From NCBI GenBank assembly GCA_002025865.1, contig MWOR01000251.1:1-54174 (forward strand): a stretch of DNA of 54,174 nucleotides. Direction: 5' to 3'. Origin of the DNA: Prochlorococcus sp. HOT208_60m_813I02. Its GTDB lineage: Bacteria; Cyanobacteriota; Cyanobacteriia; PCC-6307; Cyanobiaceae. This document shows, in pieces, positions 18,574 to 27,533 of this stretch. The notes under the pieces are model-generated. The model did no database searches. It was given only the letters and a program-made list of their open reading frames with translations, and was not told where the DNA came from. Made by a program: the position numbers and the translations under genes. Numbering within the stretch: position 1 is the first letter of the stretch; each line of letters opens with the position of its first letter.

Positions 18574-19496
18574 GTTTGCGTTACTAAACTATTTTCAAAT
18601 TTCAACTTCAATGAATTGGTTAACTTTTGATCTACGTAAATTTCTGCAGCATTATTTGGACTCTCTTGGAGTCTTATTTTGTGTAATGTTGCACCAAGTT
18701 GATGTATTGGTTTTTTAAGAATATCAGAAATATATAAAGCTATATTTTCAGCAGTTGGAACACAATTATGGAAAAATTCGATGTCTTTATTAAGAAAAGT
18801 ATGATCTAGTTGTTCAACAACTAAATCGTTAATTATCTCTTGGAGGGCAGATAAGTCGCAAACCATTCCTGTTCTTTTATCAATGTCTCCTTTTACAGTT
18901 ATATCGACAAGATAGTTATGACCATGTCCATTTACTCTGGCACATTTTCCATAGATTTTTTTATTTTCATCAAAGGATATCTCTTCTTTTGCAAGTCTAT
19001 GAGCTGCTGCAAAATGAGTTTGTACTGTTAAAAATGCTTCCATGTTTTTTCCAAAATAATCTGCCCATAAATTTGGGTTTTCATAAAGTCTTAGACTTGT
19101 AAGAGGTAAATCATCCTTCAGACGATGCCAAATGACGTTTACTAATGCTTCAGTTGTGGGAAGTATACCCTCTTGATTATCAACATTAAATTCAGGCCAG
19201 ACATCATTTAAAAAACGAAAATCTAATTGTCCAGTAACCTTATCTTTAATGGAGTGTTTTACATCAGAGAGATTAAGTACCATTCCATCAGAGTCTAGTT
19301 CTCCACCCATTGAAACAATAAGTTCATAATTATGACCATGACCCGGTGCAATACTGCACTTTCCAAAAAGAGATAAATTTTCTTCTGGGCTTTTTTCAGG
19401 AAGCCAATAACGGTGACTAGCACTAAAGCAGGCACGTCGAGTTATGACGCATTCACGTCCTTTTCCATGTAATGGTTTGGATTGTGTAGAAGTCAT
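18570..19496 (-). CDS. Tandem two-domain 6-pyruvoyl-tetrahydropterin/6-carboxypterin synthase-like protein
   Basis: A 308-residue protein made of two T-fold domains. The first (about 15-150) has CFSASHRYW and APGHGHNYELIV. The second (about 155-295) has THFAAAHRL and VNGHGHNYLVDI. Each domain therefore shows the three-histidine zinc site (HxH plus an upstream His). CSIAPGHGH and CARVNGHGH both supply the catalytic cysteine. QueD makes 6-carboxytetrahydropterin for queuosine; PTPS makes pyruvoyl-pterin. The tandem fusion is about double the usual length. Which activity applies is open. Confidence 0.82.
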   Translation of the reverse strand: MTSTQSKPLHGKGRECVITRRACFSASHRYWLPEKSPEENLSLFGKCSIAPGHGHNYELIVSMGGELDSDGMVLNLSDVKHSIKDKVTGQLDFRFLNDVWPEFNVDNQEGILPTTEALVNVIWHRLKDDLPLTSLRLYENPNLWADYFGKNMEAFLTVQTHFAAAHRLAKEEISFDENKKIYGKCARVNGHGHNYLVDITVKGDIDKRTGMVCDLSALQEIINDLVVEQLDHTFLNKDIEFFHNCVPTAENIALYISDILKKPIHQLGATLHKIRLQESPNNAAEIYVDQKLTNSLKLKFENSLVTQT

Positions 19497-19546
19497 ATCT
19501 GTCTGCGATAATACTATCTTAAGGTTTTAAGTACGCTTTTGTCTTT

Positions 19547-20104
19547 ATGGAACAATCTATTATCAAAAAAACAGTTCATACGATCAAGGGCAGAAGCATA
19601 TTTTTAATAGGAATGATGGGTTCTGGTAAGTCACAAACTGGTTTGAAGCTGGCTGAATTATTGAAGTATAAATATATTGATTTAGATTCATTCATAGAGA
19701 AGTTGGCAAAAAAATCTATCAATCAAATTTTTAATGATGAAGGAGAAGATAATTTCCGTGAATTAGAGGCAAACTGCCTTAAAGAAACTATCAAAATTCC
19801 TTCATTAGTAATCTCAACTGGGGGAGGAATAGTTACCAAATCGGAAAACTGGGGAATCTTAAGACAGGGAATAATTGCTTGGATAGATCTCGACAAAGAT
19901 ATAGCAATTGAAAGATTGAAAAATGAAATTAAAAATAGGCCACTTCTTCAGGGAAAGAATCTAAATGATCTATATATGAGCATTTTTAAATCTAGAGAAA
20001 ATTTGTATTCTCAAGCAGATTTAAGAATTCAAGTAAAAAAAGAAAATATTGAAGAAGTTGCTATGAAAATAATTAATGCAATTCATAAAGAAATAATTAC
20101 TTAA
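19547..20104 (+). CDS. aroK: Shikimate kinase
   Basis: A 185-residue kinase that phosphorylates shikimate at the 3-OH in aromatic amino acid synthesis. The P-loop is GMMGSGKS (about 22-29). The shikimate-site motifs are DLDSFIE, NFRELE and STGGGIV, and RPLL marks the lid. Length is normal for the family. It converges on the CRR7-like gene with a 4-base overlap. Confidence 0.93.
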   Translation: MEQSIIKKTVHTIKGRSIFLIGMMGSGKSQTGLKLAELLKYKYIDLDSFIEKLAKKSINQIFNDEGEDNFRELEANCLKETIKIPSLVISTGGGIVTKSENWGILRQGIIAWIDLDKDIAIERLKNEIKNRPLLQGKNLNDLYMSIFKSRENLYSQADLRIQVKKENIEEVAMKIINAIHKEIIT

Positions 20105-20358
20105 TCTGGTTCAATTCTTACTGCAAACCATTTGATAACGTATCCTAATTTTATTTCTAATTCATAAGTGCTTTCCAATAATTCTTCAAAAAATTCCTGA
20201 TCAGGATCTTCTATATTTTGATATATTGTTTGTGTTTCTGTCTTACTAAGCCAATTCTTTAACCATAAAATTGCTTCTTGCTTTGATACAATTTTTTCTT
20301 TTGAATCTGGCTCTAATAATACATAATGATCTGATGCTCTTATTAGTGGATTTGACAT
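20101..20358 (-). CDS. Chlororespiratory reduction 7 (CRR7)-like protein
   Basis: An 85-residue soluble protein. DHYVLLEPDSKEKIVSKQEA near the N-terminus and KLGYVIKWFAVRIEPD at the C-terminus match the CRR7 family. In plants CRR7 is needed for the chloroplast NDH complex, so a role in NDH-1 assembly is plausible here. Its ATG is separated by a single base from the ATG of the divergent gene at 20360. Each gene's promoter must therefore lie within the other's coding region. Confidence 0.6.
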   Translation of the reverse strand: MSNPLIRASDHYVLLEPDSKEKIVSKQEAILWLKNWLSKTETQTIYQNIEDPDQEFFEELLESTYELEIKLGYVIKWFAVRIEPD

Positions 20359-20359
20359 A

Positions 20360-21067
20360 ATGAAAATTCTTTTTGGATTAATTCTTTGCTTGATTTTTCA
20401 AGGAATTTTTTTAGAAAGTTCTTTTGCTCTAGTAGATTCTAACGTACGAGAGTTTTTGGAAAATCGTGTAAATCAATGGCCAGAATTATATTTGCCAAAT
20501 TTTAAATTATCAGATACTTCTAAGGATTTAATTTATCCTAAATGGTTTGAGGGGAATTGGCTTGTTACTTCTCAAGATATAGTTAATGATTCAGAAGAGC
20601 CAGTTACTTATAAAGTAAATTTCTTTAAGAATGCTTCAGATTTAATTGTTGGTAATCGTGCAAAAAATTCTGAATCTATTGGAAAAGCAATATTTGGTGA
20701 AACCTTAATTAAGGTTGTAAATGATCCTCAATCTATTAATAATCAAATTACTTATTTAAAAGATGATTTTTATATCGATTCAAGAATTACAGGGAGAAAT
20801 CAGATCCAAGATGATGATGTTTTTTTCGCAGATGAGCTAGTTATACAAACAGCACATAAGCCAGGTGCTTCAAGGATTAATCAGGTAGAGACCATTAGTA
20901 AATTTCAAAAATGTTCCGAAGAAATATTGGAAGTTGATAATTCAATCAAACCATCAATTTGTGGAGTGCAATATGTTGCTTCTTATGGTTCAAAAGTTGG
21001 TGATGCTTCTATTCATGCTATAAAAACAAATAAATATAAATTGAAGTTTGAATTTATTGAGAGTTAG
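20360..21067 (+). CDS. Exported cyanobacterial protein of unknown function (DUF6816-like)
   Basis: A 235-residue protein with a clear N-terminal signal peptide (ILFGLILCLIFQGIFLESSF then ALVDS). The rest is beta-rich (LIYPKWFEGNWLVTSQDIV, YKVNFFKNASDLIVGNRA) and looks like a lumenal or periplasmic lipocalin-type fold. I recall cyanobacterial and plastid relatives under DUF6816, but this is by memory. Two cysteines (KCSEE and SICGV) near the C-terminus could pair. It overlaps the GST gene tail by 14 bases. Confidence 0.6.
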   Translation: MKILFGLILCLIFQGIFLESSFALVDSNVREFLENRVNQWPELYLPNFKLSDTSKDLIYPKWFEGNWLVTSQDIVNDSEEPVTYKVNFFKNASDLIVGNRAKNSESIGKAIFGETLIKVVNDPQSINNQITYLKDDFYIDSRITGRNQIQDDDVFFADELVIQTAHKPGASRINQVETISKFQKCSEEILEVDNSIKPSICGVQYVASYGSKVGDASIHAIKTNKYKLKFEFIES

Positions 21068-21779
21068 CACTAAAAAGATATTCTTCTAAGTTGTTCCTCC
21101 AAATGAAAAGATTTTCTAAATAAGGGTTGTTTATGTATTCTTGGCTTCCCTCTCCTGAGAGAATTGGTCCTGCAGACTTTGGAAATTTAAGAAGGGATAA
21201 TTGAGCAGCAATTGAAATATCTGCGATTGATAAACTATCTCCAACTAAATATTTCTTGTTGATCAAGGATTTTGATAAAGCTTCCAGTAATTTTTGGAGT
21301 TCTAAATTATCTTTAGAAGACAAAACTACATTAGAAATTTTACTAAGATTTTTAAAAGGTAATTTATCAACAATACTTTTAACTGAAGAAGGTATTTCAT
21401 CTGGAAGTAATGCAGTTCTTAGCTGTGGATTTTCAATTGCAGATTTTATTAAAGCTTTTCTACAAGTTGTAGCCATTGTAGTATCTGCCCAGTCTTCAAT
21501 TAGTTTGCATTTTGCAAATAACATTGGATCCTCCGGAAAGAGTGGATTGTTTTCATTTTTTTTATCTAAATATTCGCAAATAATTGAAGAGTCATTAATA
21601 ACTTGTTCATTACTATCGACTATTACAGGTACTTGTTTTTGACCTGATAATTTAAAGATTTCAAATTGGCCTATTCCAGGTGTTACTTCTTCAACTCGAT
21701 ATTGCAGTTTTTTTGCATGAAGAGCCATTCTTGTTTTTAAACAAAAAGCACTATGCCTAAATTGATATAATGTAATCAT
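21054..21779 (-). CDS. Glutathione S-transferase-family protein
   Basis: A 241-residue protein with a thioredoxin-fold N-terminal domain (ITLYQFRHSAFCLKTRMALH) whose CxxC-like position is FCLK. The glutathione-contact motif GQKQVPVIVD and NDSSIICEYLD follow. The all-helical C-terminal domain carries YLVGDSLSIADISIAAQLSL, the GST N-capping box. Likely a cytosolic detoxification or maleylacetoacetate-isomerase-like enzyme; substrate unknown. Confidence 0.85.
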   Translation of the reverse strand: MITLYQFRHSAFCLKTRMALHAKKLQYRVEEVTPGIGQFEIFKLSGQKQVPVIVDSNEQVINDSSIICEYLDKKNENNPLFPEDPMLFAKCKLIEDWADTTMATTCRKALIKSAIENPQLRTALLPDEIPSSVKSIVDKLPFKNLSKISNVVLSSKDNLELQKLLEALSKSLINKKYLVGDSLSIADISIAAQLSLLKFPKSAGPILSGEGSQEYINNPYLENLFIWRNNLEEYLFSANSQ

Positions 21780-21833
21780 GCTGTTTAATGTTTGTTAAAA
21801 CTTAGCTAAAAAAGTAATCTATTTGTGGAGCTG

Positions 21834-22043
21834 ATGGGCGAATTTTTCTCTAATGTTGCGAGATATCCAAAGTACTTGATATCTATCATTGTTGGGGGAC
21901 TTGTTGCTTTGCTTGAACCTTTATTCAAGAATAGATCAAATCCACTCACAATAGTAGGTTTGATATCTTCGGTCTTAAGTGCTTTCATAACTGTTTATTT
22001 TGTCTTGCAAGCGATGACAAACCCAATAAATTTACAACCATAA
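21834..22043 (+). CDS. DUF751-family small membrane protein
   Basis: A 69-residue protein, ATG at 21834 with GGAG just upstream; I prefer this over the GTG at 21825. MGEFFSNVARYPKYLISIIV is the DUF751 start, and two hydrophobic spans cover most of the chain. The family (plastid ycf33-related by some classifications) is cyanobacterial and of unknown role. Its stop overlaps the rbfA start by one base (TAATG). Confidence 0.7.
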   Translation: MGEFFSNVARYPKYLISIIVGGLVALLEPLFKNRSNPLTIVGLISSVLSAFITVYFVLQAMTNPINLQP

Positions 22044-22435
22044 TGCCAAATAATTACCGTCTTGCAAAAGTTTCTTCTCTTTTGAAGAAAGAAATAACCC
22101 TTATTTTGCAGAATGATTTGGAAAATGATCTTATTAGAGATCATTTCGTCAATATTTCTAAGATTGATTTATCAGGTGATTTGCAACACTGTAAAATTTA
22201 CATAACTTCAACTGCTGAAGAGAAAGTAAGGAAAGAGATTGTGGAAAACTTGAATACTGCTAAAAGCTCTATAAGGCATAGTTTAGGAAAAAGAATTGAG
22301 ATGAGAAGAGTTCCAGAGATAATTTTTAAAGACGATGTTGTTCTTGATAAAGGATTATCGGTCTTGAAACTTCTCGATGAATTAAAAAATAAAAATCAAA
22401 ATAATAATTTTGAGGAAAAGGATGCCAAAAGTTGA
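22043..22435 (+). CDS. rbfA: Ribosome-binding factor A
   Basis: A 130-residue KH-like protein needed for maturation of the 30S subunit 5' end of 16S rRNA. RLAKVSSLLKKEITLILQND, the DLSGDLQHCKIYIT strand, and RMRRVPEI-type (here EMRRVPEIIFKDD) are the family landmarks. The acidic/asparagine tail is typical. It is translationally linked to DUF751 upstream and overlaps hemD by 14 bases. Confidence 0.92.
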   Translation: MPNNYRLAKVSSLLKKEITLILQNDLENDLIRDHFVNISKIDLSGDLQHCKIYITSTAEEKVRKEIVENLNTAKSSIRHSLGKRIEMRRVPEIIFKDDVVLDKGLSVLKLLDELKNKNQNNNFEEKDAKS

Positions 22436-23219
22436 TCTACCCCTTGATCAAAGAAATATAATTATTACTCGATCAAAAGAAGGGATATTGGATATAAAAA
22501 AGATTTTCACAAGCAAGGGTGCTAATGTATTTGATTTGCCTGCAATAAGTATTGGTGATCCTGATGATTTGAATCCTCTTGACGAAGCATTAAATCAAAT
22601 AAATGATTTTCATTGGATTATTTTTTCCAGTAGTAATGGGATCAAATTTGTGGATAAAAGACTTAGATACTTTAATAGTTCATTAAAAGAATGTTCTAAA
22701 AAAACAAAAATCGCCGTAGTCGGAGAAAAAACATCAAAAACTCTTGATGATTTTGGGATTAAGGCTGATTTCATACCTCCAGAATTTGTTGCTGAAAGTT
22801 TAATTGATAATTTCCCAGTATCTGGTTATGGACTTCGAGTTTTTGTACCAAGAGTTCAGACAGGTGGTCGGGATCTAATTGCAGATCAATTTAGAAAGGC
22901 TGGTGCTCGTGTATTTGAGGTTGCTGCATATGAAACTAGATGTCCTGAATCAATCCCGGAAGAAACAATTGATATTATTTCTAATCGAAAAGTAGATGCA
23001 ATTATTTTCTCAAGCGGTAAAACGGTAGTAAATGCTGCTTTTTTACTAGAAAAAAAACTTGGTAAACAATGGTTAAATTATTTTGATCAGATTAAGTTGT
23101 TATCTATTGGACCTCAGACAACAAAAATATGTAACAAGATTTTTGGAAGAGTTGATAGTCAGGCACAAAAATATACCTTTGAAGGACTGCTAGATCTGGC
23201 AATTAATATTTTTAGTTAG
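22422..23219 (+). CDS. hemD: Uroporphyrinogen-III synthase
   Basis: A 265-residue enzyme that closes and inverts ring D of hydroxymethylbilane to make uroporphyrinogen III for chlorophyll and haem. I place the start at the ATG at 22422, inside rbfA, because a GAGGAAAAGG ribosome site precedes it. IIITRSKEG, the VFDLPAISIGDP segment and HWIIFSSSNGIKF are characteristic, as is DAIIFSSGKTVVNAAF in the second lobe. It overlaps the SRPBCC gene tail by 8 bases. Confidence 0.87.
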   Translation: MPKVDLPLDQRNIIITRSKEGILDIKKIFTSKGANVFDLPAISIGDPDDLNPLDEALNQINDFHWIIFSSSNGIKFVDKRLRYFNSSLKECSKKTKIAVVGEKTSKTLDDFGIKADFIPPEFVAESLIDNFPVSGYGLRVFVPRVQTGGRDLIADQFRKAGARVFEVAAYETRCPESIPEETIDIISNRKVDAIIFSSGKTVVNAAFLLEKKLGKQWLNYFDQIKLLSIGPQTTKICNKIFGRVDSQAQKYTFEGLLDLAINIFS

Positions 23220-23682
23220 AAAACTTTTTTGAATAGTTCTTTTCAACTAAATCTTTGAACCTATCAATATTGGCCTGTAATTCGTTTGTTACCATTTTGC
23301 CTAAGATATTTTCTTCCATAAACCTTGCAATCATTTTAGGTAGCTCATAAGTTATTGCTAAATTTACCGTTGTGATTTGATCAGTTTTACTTTCGAAAAC
23401 TACTGATCCCTCAGTTGGTAAACCTCCTATTGATTTCCATTTAAGTTTCCTTTTCTCTACCCTTTCTGTAATTTGAGCTTTCCATTTAAATCTAAAGCCA
23501 TTTGCAGCTAAAGTCCATTCTGTTAAATCTGGTAACGTATTAGTTTCTTCATCAACTGTTTTTACAGATTCAATCCAGCTCATCCAAAGCGACATTGAGT
23601 CTAAATCGCTCCATGTGTCCCATACATTTTCAAGAGGCGCATTAACAACTGTTATTACGTCATGTTTTAGCCAAGTACCCAT
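23212..23682 (-). CDS. SRPBCC (START/Coq10-like) ligand-binding protein
   Basis: A 156-residue protein. VVNAPLENVWDTWSDLDSMS is the standard start of the SRPBCC/polyketide-cyclase fold, and the central strands (WKSIGGLPTEGSVVFES) line a hydrophobic pocket. It begins 3 bases after zds ends. A partner role with the carotenoid desaturase, such as binding or handing over a lipophilic substrate, is suggested by that linkage but unproven. Confidence 0.75.
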   Translation of the reverse strand: MGTWLKHDVITVVNAPLENVWDTWSDLDSMSLWMSWIESVKTVDEETNTLPDLTEWTLAANGFRFKWKAQITERVEKRKLKWKSIGGLPTEGSVVFESKTDQITTVNLAITYELPKMIARFMEENILGKMVTNELQANIDRFKDLVEKNYSKKFSN

Positions 23683-23685
23683 TAA

Positions 23686-25140
23686 TTAACTTACTGCAAG
23701 ATTTTTTGCTAATTCGGCTTTCTTCTCTAAAATTGCGGCGGCAGCTAAATGACCACTCATTGTGGCTCCCTCCATAGAGTCTATATAATCTTGTTTTGTA
23801 TAACTACCAGCCATGAAGAAATTAGATATAGACGTTTTTTGATCGGGTCTGAAAGGTTCCATACCGGGAGCTTCTCTATAGAGTGATTGTGGAATTTGTA
23901 CAACGTTACTCCAAAGCAATTTAAGGTTTTTTGAGGATGGAAATAGACGGCGAACCTCTTTATCAATTTCTTTTGTAATTCTTTCTGTGGATCTTCCCAT
24001 CCATCTATCGCCAGGAGTTAAAACACATTGGAGAAGCGATCCCATATCTTTTTTTCTATAGTCTGCTGGACTTGCTAATGCTAAATCAGCAAAACAACTG
24101 AAAGAGGCATCAGCAGAATAAAGAAGGTTATCTAGTCCAATTGGTTCGTTTCCAGTATTATCTTTTTGTAATTCAGTAACCCAACCGTCATATCTTAATT
24201 GGATTGTGGCAACAGCTACAGCTCTCAGTTTTTTTAAACCTTCAAATTCTTTAAATTGATACCATTCTTTTGGAATTATTTTTTTTATTCCAGGAACATC
24301 ACAGGCAGCTAGAAATTTATCTGCAAACACTGCCTTAGTTCCTTCAGGAGAGGATAATTTTAATTGATTTACTGAATAAGAGGAAGATTCCTTTTCATAA
24401 ATGATTTCATCTACCTTATGGTTAAGATGTATTATTGCTCCTTTGTTTGTGATGTAGTCGACAATAGGTTGCGTTAACCACTTATGTGGGGAACCTTTTA
24501 AAAGATTAAGTTTTGAGGCTTCTGTTTTTGAAGCAAACATCATAAATATAGTTAGCATGCATCTTGCTGAAATATCTTTGCAATTAATAAAACCTAATGC
24601 ATACGCGATAGGATCCCACATTCTTTCTAAACTTTTTTCACTTCCACCATGGTTTAAAAACCATTCTTTAAAACTAATTCTATCTAGATCTCTAATTATT
24701 TTCATCGCGCCTTCATAGTCTATCAATCCTCTAACGATTGGACTTGTCCCTAAAGCCAAGGCATTTCTGAACTTATCTACCCAAGTGAGTTGTTCAGTGG
24801 TAAAAAAAGCTTTAAGTCCGTTGAATGGAGCACCTAAAGGGAATCTGAAGTCTAACGATTTTAAATTACCACCATTATTGATAAATAGATGAGTATGATT
24901 TTTCGGGAGTAAATTGTCTAAAGCTCCTACTTTTTTCATTAATTTAAACAGATTTGCATAATTGTAAAAAAATACATGTAAACCCATTTCTATGTGGTTG
25001 CCATCCTTATCTTCCCAACTTCCTACTTTACCTCCCCAAAATGACCTGCTCTCGTAAATTTCTACTTCGTGGCCTTCATCAACTAAATTGACTGCTGCTG
25101 TAAGACCAGCTAATCCAGAACCAACAATTGCAATTTTCAC
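23686..25140 (-). CDS. zds: Zeta-carotene desaturase
   Basis: A 484-residue flavoprotein that converts zeta-carotene to lycopene through neurosporene in the plant-type carotenoid route. The dinucleotide motif [20 protein letters not shown] opens the protein, followed by [20 protein letters not shown]. The C-terminus has [20 protein letters not shown], the FAD-binding end of this amine-oxidase family. The long middle match to CrtQ/ZDS ([11 protein letters not shown]) argues for ZDS rather than phytoene desaturase. It heads an operon with the SRPBCC gene and diverges from the SufA-type gene. Confidence 0.9.
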   Translation of the reverse strand: MKIAIVGSGLAGLTAAVNLVDEGHEVEIYESRSFWGGKVGSWEDKDGNHIEMGLHVFFYNYANLFKLMKKVGALDNLLPKNHTHLFINNGGNLKSLDFRFPLGAPFNGLKAFFTTEQLTWVDKFRNALALGTSPIVRGLIDYEGAMKIIRDLDRISFKEWFLNHGGSEKSLERMWDPIAYALGFINCKDISARCMLTIFMMFASKTEASKLNLLKGSPHKWLTQPIVDYITNKGAIIHLNHKVDEIIYEKESSSYSVNQLKLSSPEGTKAVFADKFLAACDVPGIKKIIPKEWYQFKEFEGLKKLRAVAVATIQLRYDGWVTELQKDNTGNEPIGLDNLLYSADASFSCFADLALASPADYRKKDMGSLLQCVLTPGDRWMGRSTERITKEIDKEVRRLFPSSKNLKLLWSNVVQIPQSLYREAPGMEPFRPDQKTSISNFFMAGSYTKQDYIDSMEGATMSGHLAAAAILEKKAELAKNLAVS

Positions 25141-25239
25141 TTTTTCTTAGAATTATAACAAATCAAGTTTGGATAACGTTTGTTCTATGCATCCTATCGA
25201 TTAAGTTTTTATATTATAAATAGTAGAAATCCCTCGTTT

Positions 25240-25632
25240 ATGGAAAATATAGAAGTTAAACAGGAAATTAAAAATTCTGATGATGGCAAAGGTATCTTAA
25301 TTACGAATGATGCTATAGAACAAATTGCAAATTTATTGAAGGGCCAAAGTGATAAAAAAGCACTAAGGGTAGGAGTAAGATCTGGCGGTTGTAGTGGGAT
25401 GAGTTATACGATGGATTTTATAGGAACTGATGAAATAAATCCCGATGATAAAGTTTATGATTATTCATTAAAAGCTGATCAAAGCTTTCAAGTTGTTTGT
25501 GATCCTAAAAGTCTTTTATATATTTATGGAATGCAGTTAGATTTTAGTAAGGAATTAATTGGAGGTGGCTTTAACTTTGTAAACCCCAATGCTTCTCAAA
25601 CTTGCGGTTGTGGAAGCTCATTTGCAGTTTAA
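25240..25632 (+). CDS. A-type iron-sulfur carrier (SufA/IscA-like)
   Basis: A 130-residue protein, ATG at 25240; an upstream GTG- or TTG-type extension from 25180 is unlikely because the family begins near here. The three cluster ligands are present: Cys in RSGGCSGMSY and the CGCG pair in TCGCGSSF at the C-terminus. It transfers Fe-S clusters to apo-proteins. It is followed after 6 bases by the TPR gene. Confidence 0.88.
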   Translation: MENIEVKQEIKNSDDGKGILITNDAIEQIANLLKGQSDKKALRVGVRSGGCSGMSYTMDFIGTDEINPDDKVYDYSLKADQSFQVVCDPKSLLYIYGMQLDFSKELIGGGFNFVNPNASQTCGCGSSFAV

Positions 25633-25638
25633 TAAATA

Positions 25639-26067
25639 ATGAATAACGAAATTAATCCCATCGAAGAGGATTTTAATGCAGCTTTATCAAGATATAAAGC
25701 AGGGCAAGATTTAATTCCAATCGTTCAAGATTTTCAAAAAATTATACAGCAAATTCCAAATCATTTTGCTGCTTGGACTTGTTTATCATGGCTTCAATTA
25801 CTTTTGAAAAATAATGAAGAAGCTTTGTCAGCTGCCAGACAAGCTGTTCGATTAAATCAGCAAGATCCACAAGCAAGAATGAATTTGTCCTTAGCTCTTT
25901 TGGCTACCAATAATAAAGGTGTTAGGGATCATATTGAGTTAATAAAAAAAATGTCTATGATGATGCCAGATGTGAAAAGTGAGTTGAAAGAATCTGTTGA
26001 AGACGGATTAAGTAGATATCCAGATTGGCCTGAGTTAACCAAAGTAAAAAAATGGTTGGAATTTTAA
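25639..26067 (+). CDS. Small tetratricopeptide-repeat protein
   Basis: A 142-residue helical protein. FAAWTCLSWLQLLLKNNEEA then LSAARQAVRLNQQDPQARMN form about two TPR units, with a shorter third unit. It lies between the Fe-S carrier and the LpxB-related gene (gaps of 6 and 1 base), so it belongs to that operon. It is presumably an adaptor; the partner is unknown. Confidence 0.7.
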   Translation: MNNEINPIEEDFNAALSRYKAGQDLIPIVQDFQKIIQQIPNHFAAWTCLSWLQLLLKNNEEALSAARQAVRLNQQDPQARMNLSLALLATNNKGVRDHIELIKKMSMMMPDVKSELKESVEDGLSRYPDWPELTKVKKWLEF

Positions 26068-26068
26068 A

Positions 26069-27271
26069 TTGTTTAAGATTTTAATTTTAAGTAATGGGCA
26101 TGGAGAAGATCTATCTGGCAGTCTAATAGCTAAACAATTCGTAAAAAGTGGTTATTCTGTTCATGCTTTGCCAATTGTTGGTATGGGAAACCATTACGAA
26201 AAAGAAAAAATTAAGATTATCGGTAAAACGAAGGAATTTAGAACTGGAGGAATTGGTTATAATTCTTTTAAGGGAAGACTTATTGAAATATTAGGAGGAG
26301 AAATATTTTATCTTCTAAAAAGATTATATTTAACTTTTAAAATAAAAAAAAAATATGATTATTTTTTTGTAGTTGGGGATATTGTGCCACTTTTTTTTGC
26401 ATGGGTTTGTAATAAAGATTTTTTTACGTATCTAGTTGCTTATTCCAGCCACTATGAAGGGAAGTTGAAATTACCATGGCCTTCTAAATTTTTCTTGCTC
26501 TCACAAAAAGCAAAAAAAATATATACGAGAGATTCCCTTACAGCTAATGATTTAACTTTGCAGTTAAAAAAGAAAGTGTCTTTTTTAGGCAACCCATTTA
26601 TGGATAAGTTTTTTCCTAGAAACGAAGAATTAAATAAAGATGAATTTAGTATTGGATTATTTCCAGGAAGTAGATTCCCTGAGATTTTAGATAATTTTGT
26701 TTTAATTTTAGAGGTATTAGAGGCATTGTCAGATTTAAAATATTTTCAAAAAATTCAGTTTAATTTTGCAATTGTTAATGCTCTATCTTCATCAAAAATA
26801 AAGGAGATATTTCAAAAAAGAGGATGGCTAAAAATAGAAAATATAAAAGATAATAATCTCCTGAAATTCCAATATAAATTTTTAGAAGTAAATATATATT
26901 GGAATAATTTTGACAAAATATTATTGAAAAGTAGATGCTGTATTAGCATGGCAGGAACAGCAGCAGAGCAAGCGATTGGATTAGGAAAACCGGTTATACA
27001 GATTGAAGGTAAAGGTCCACAATTTACAAAAACTTTTGCAGAAGCGCAAAGACGTTTACTTGGGAAATATGTTTTTTGTGCCAGTAATTTTAAAGATAAA
27101 AATGATCAAATCAATCAGACAATTAAATTGATCATAAAAATAATATACCTTATACAGCTAAATAAGAAGTTTATGATCTCATGTAATGAAAATGCTAAAA
27201 AAAGACTGGGTGAAAATAAAGCTTGTTTTAAAATGGTTGATGATATGAATATTTTTATAAAAAATGACTAA
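26069..27271 (+). CDS. Lipid-A-disaccharide-synthase-related glycosyltransferase (TIGR03492-like)
   Basis: A 400-residue GT-B-like protein. ILILSNGHGEDLSGSLIAKQ at the N-terminus and SMAGTAAEQAIGLGKPVIQI in the C-terminal donor-binding domain match the cyanobacterial LpxB-related family. Start is TTG at 26069, one base after the TPR gene. True LpxB makes the lipid A disaccharide; whether this paralogue does is unclear, as Prochlorococcus also carries conventional lpx genes. Confidence 0.8.
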   Translation: MFKILILSNGHGEDLSGSLIAKQFVKSGYSVHALPIVGMGNHYEKEKIKIIGKTKEFRTGGIGYNSFKGRLIEILGGEIFYLLKRLYLTFKIKKKYDYFFVVGDIVPLFFAWVCNKDFFTYLVAYSSHYEGKLKLPWPSKFFLLSQKAKKIYTRDSLTANDLTLQLKKKVSFLGNPFMDKFFPRNEELNKDEFSIGLFPGSRFPEILDNFVLILEVLEALSDLKYFQKIQFNFAIVNALSSSKIKEIFQKRGWLKIENIKDNNLLKFQYKFLEVNIYWNNFDKILLKSRCCISMAGTAAEQAIGLGKPVIQIEGKGPQFTKTFAEAQRRLLGKYVFCASNFKDKNDQINQTIKLIIKIIYLIQLNKKFMISCNENAKKRLGENKACFKMVDDMNIFIKND

Positions 27272-27533
27272 GGAGAATAATCAAAATAAGTTAAAACAAA
27301 TTATCGATAATTTGTTATTAATAAATTTATTTACAGTCATTTTTTTTGCAATATTTTTTATTTTTGCAATCATCATGCAATTTAATGGGATATTTATTTT
27401 TATTAATTTTATTCAGATAGTTTGGAATCCTCTTGTAGTTCCATTGATAACAATTCTTATTATCGGTGCTTTAGTAAACGGTATTAATTCTTGGTGGAGG
27501 CGTAAATTGCTTTCTCAAGAAGAGGATATTTAA
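27264..27533 (+). CDS. Two-span membrane protein of unknown function
   Basis: An 89-residue protein with two hydrophobic helices (LLLINLFTVIFFAIFFIFAI and FIQIVWNPLVVPLITILIIG) and a basic then acidic tail. It overlaps the preceding glycosyltransferase by 8 bases, which implies translational coupling. It overlaps the opposing TIGR01777 gene by 50 bases at the 3' end. No family recognised. Confidence 0.6.
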   Translation: MTKENNQNKLKQIIDNLLLINLFTVIFFAIFFIFAIIMQFNGIFIFINFIQIVWNPLVVPLITILIIGALVNGINSWWRRKLLSQEEDI

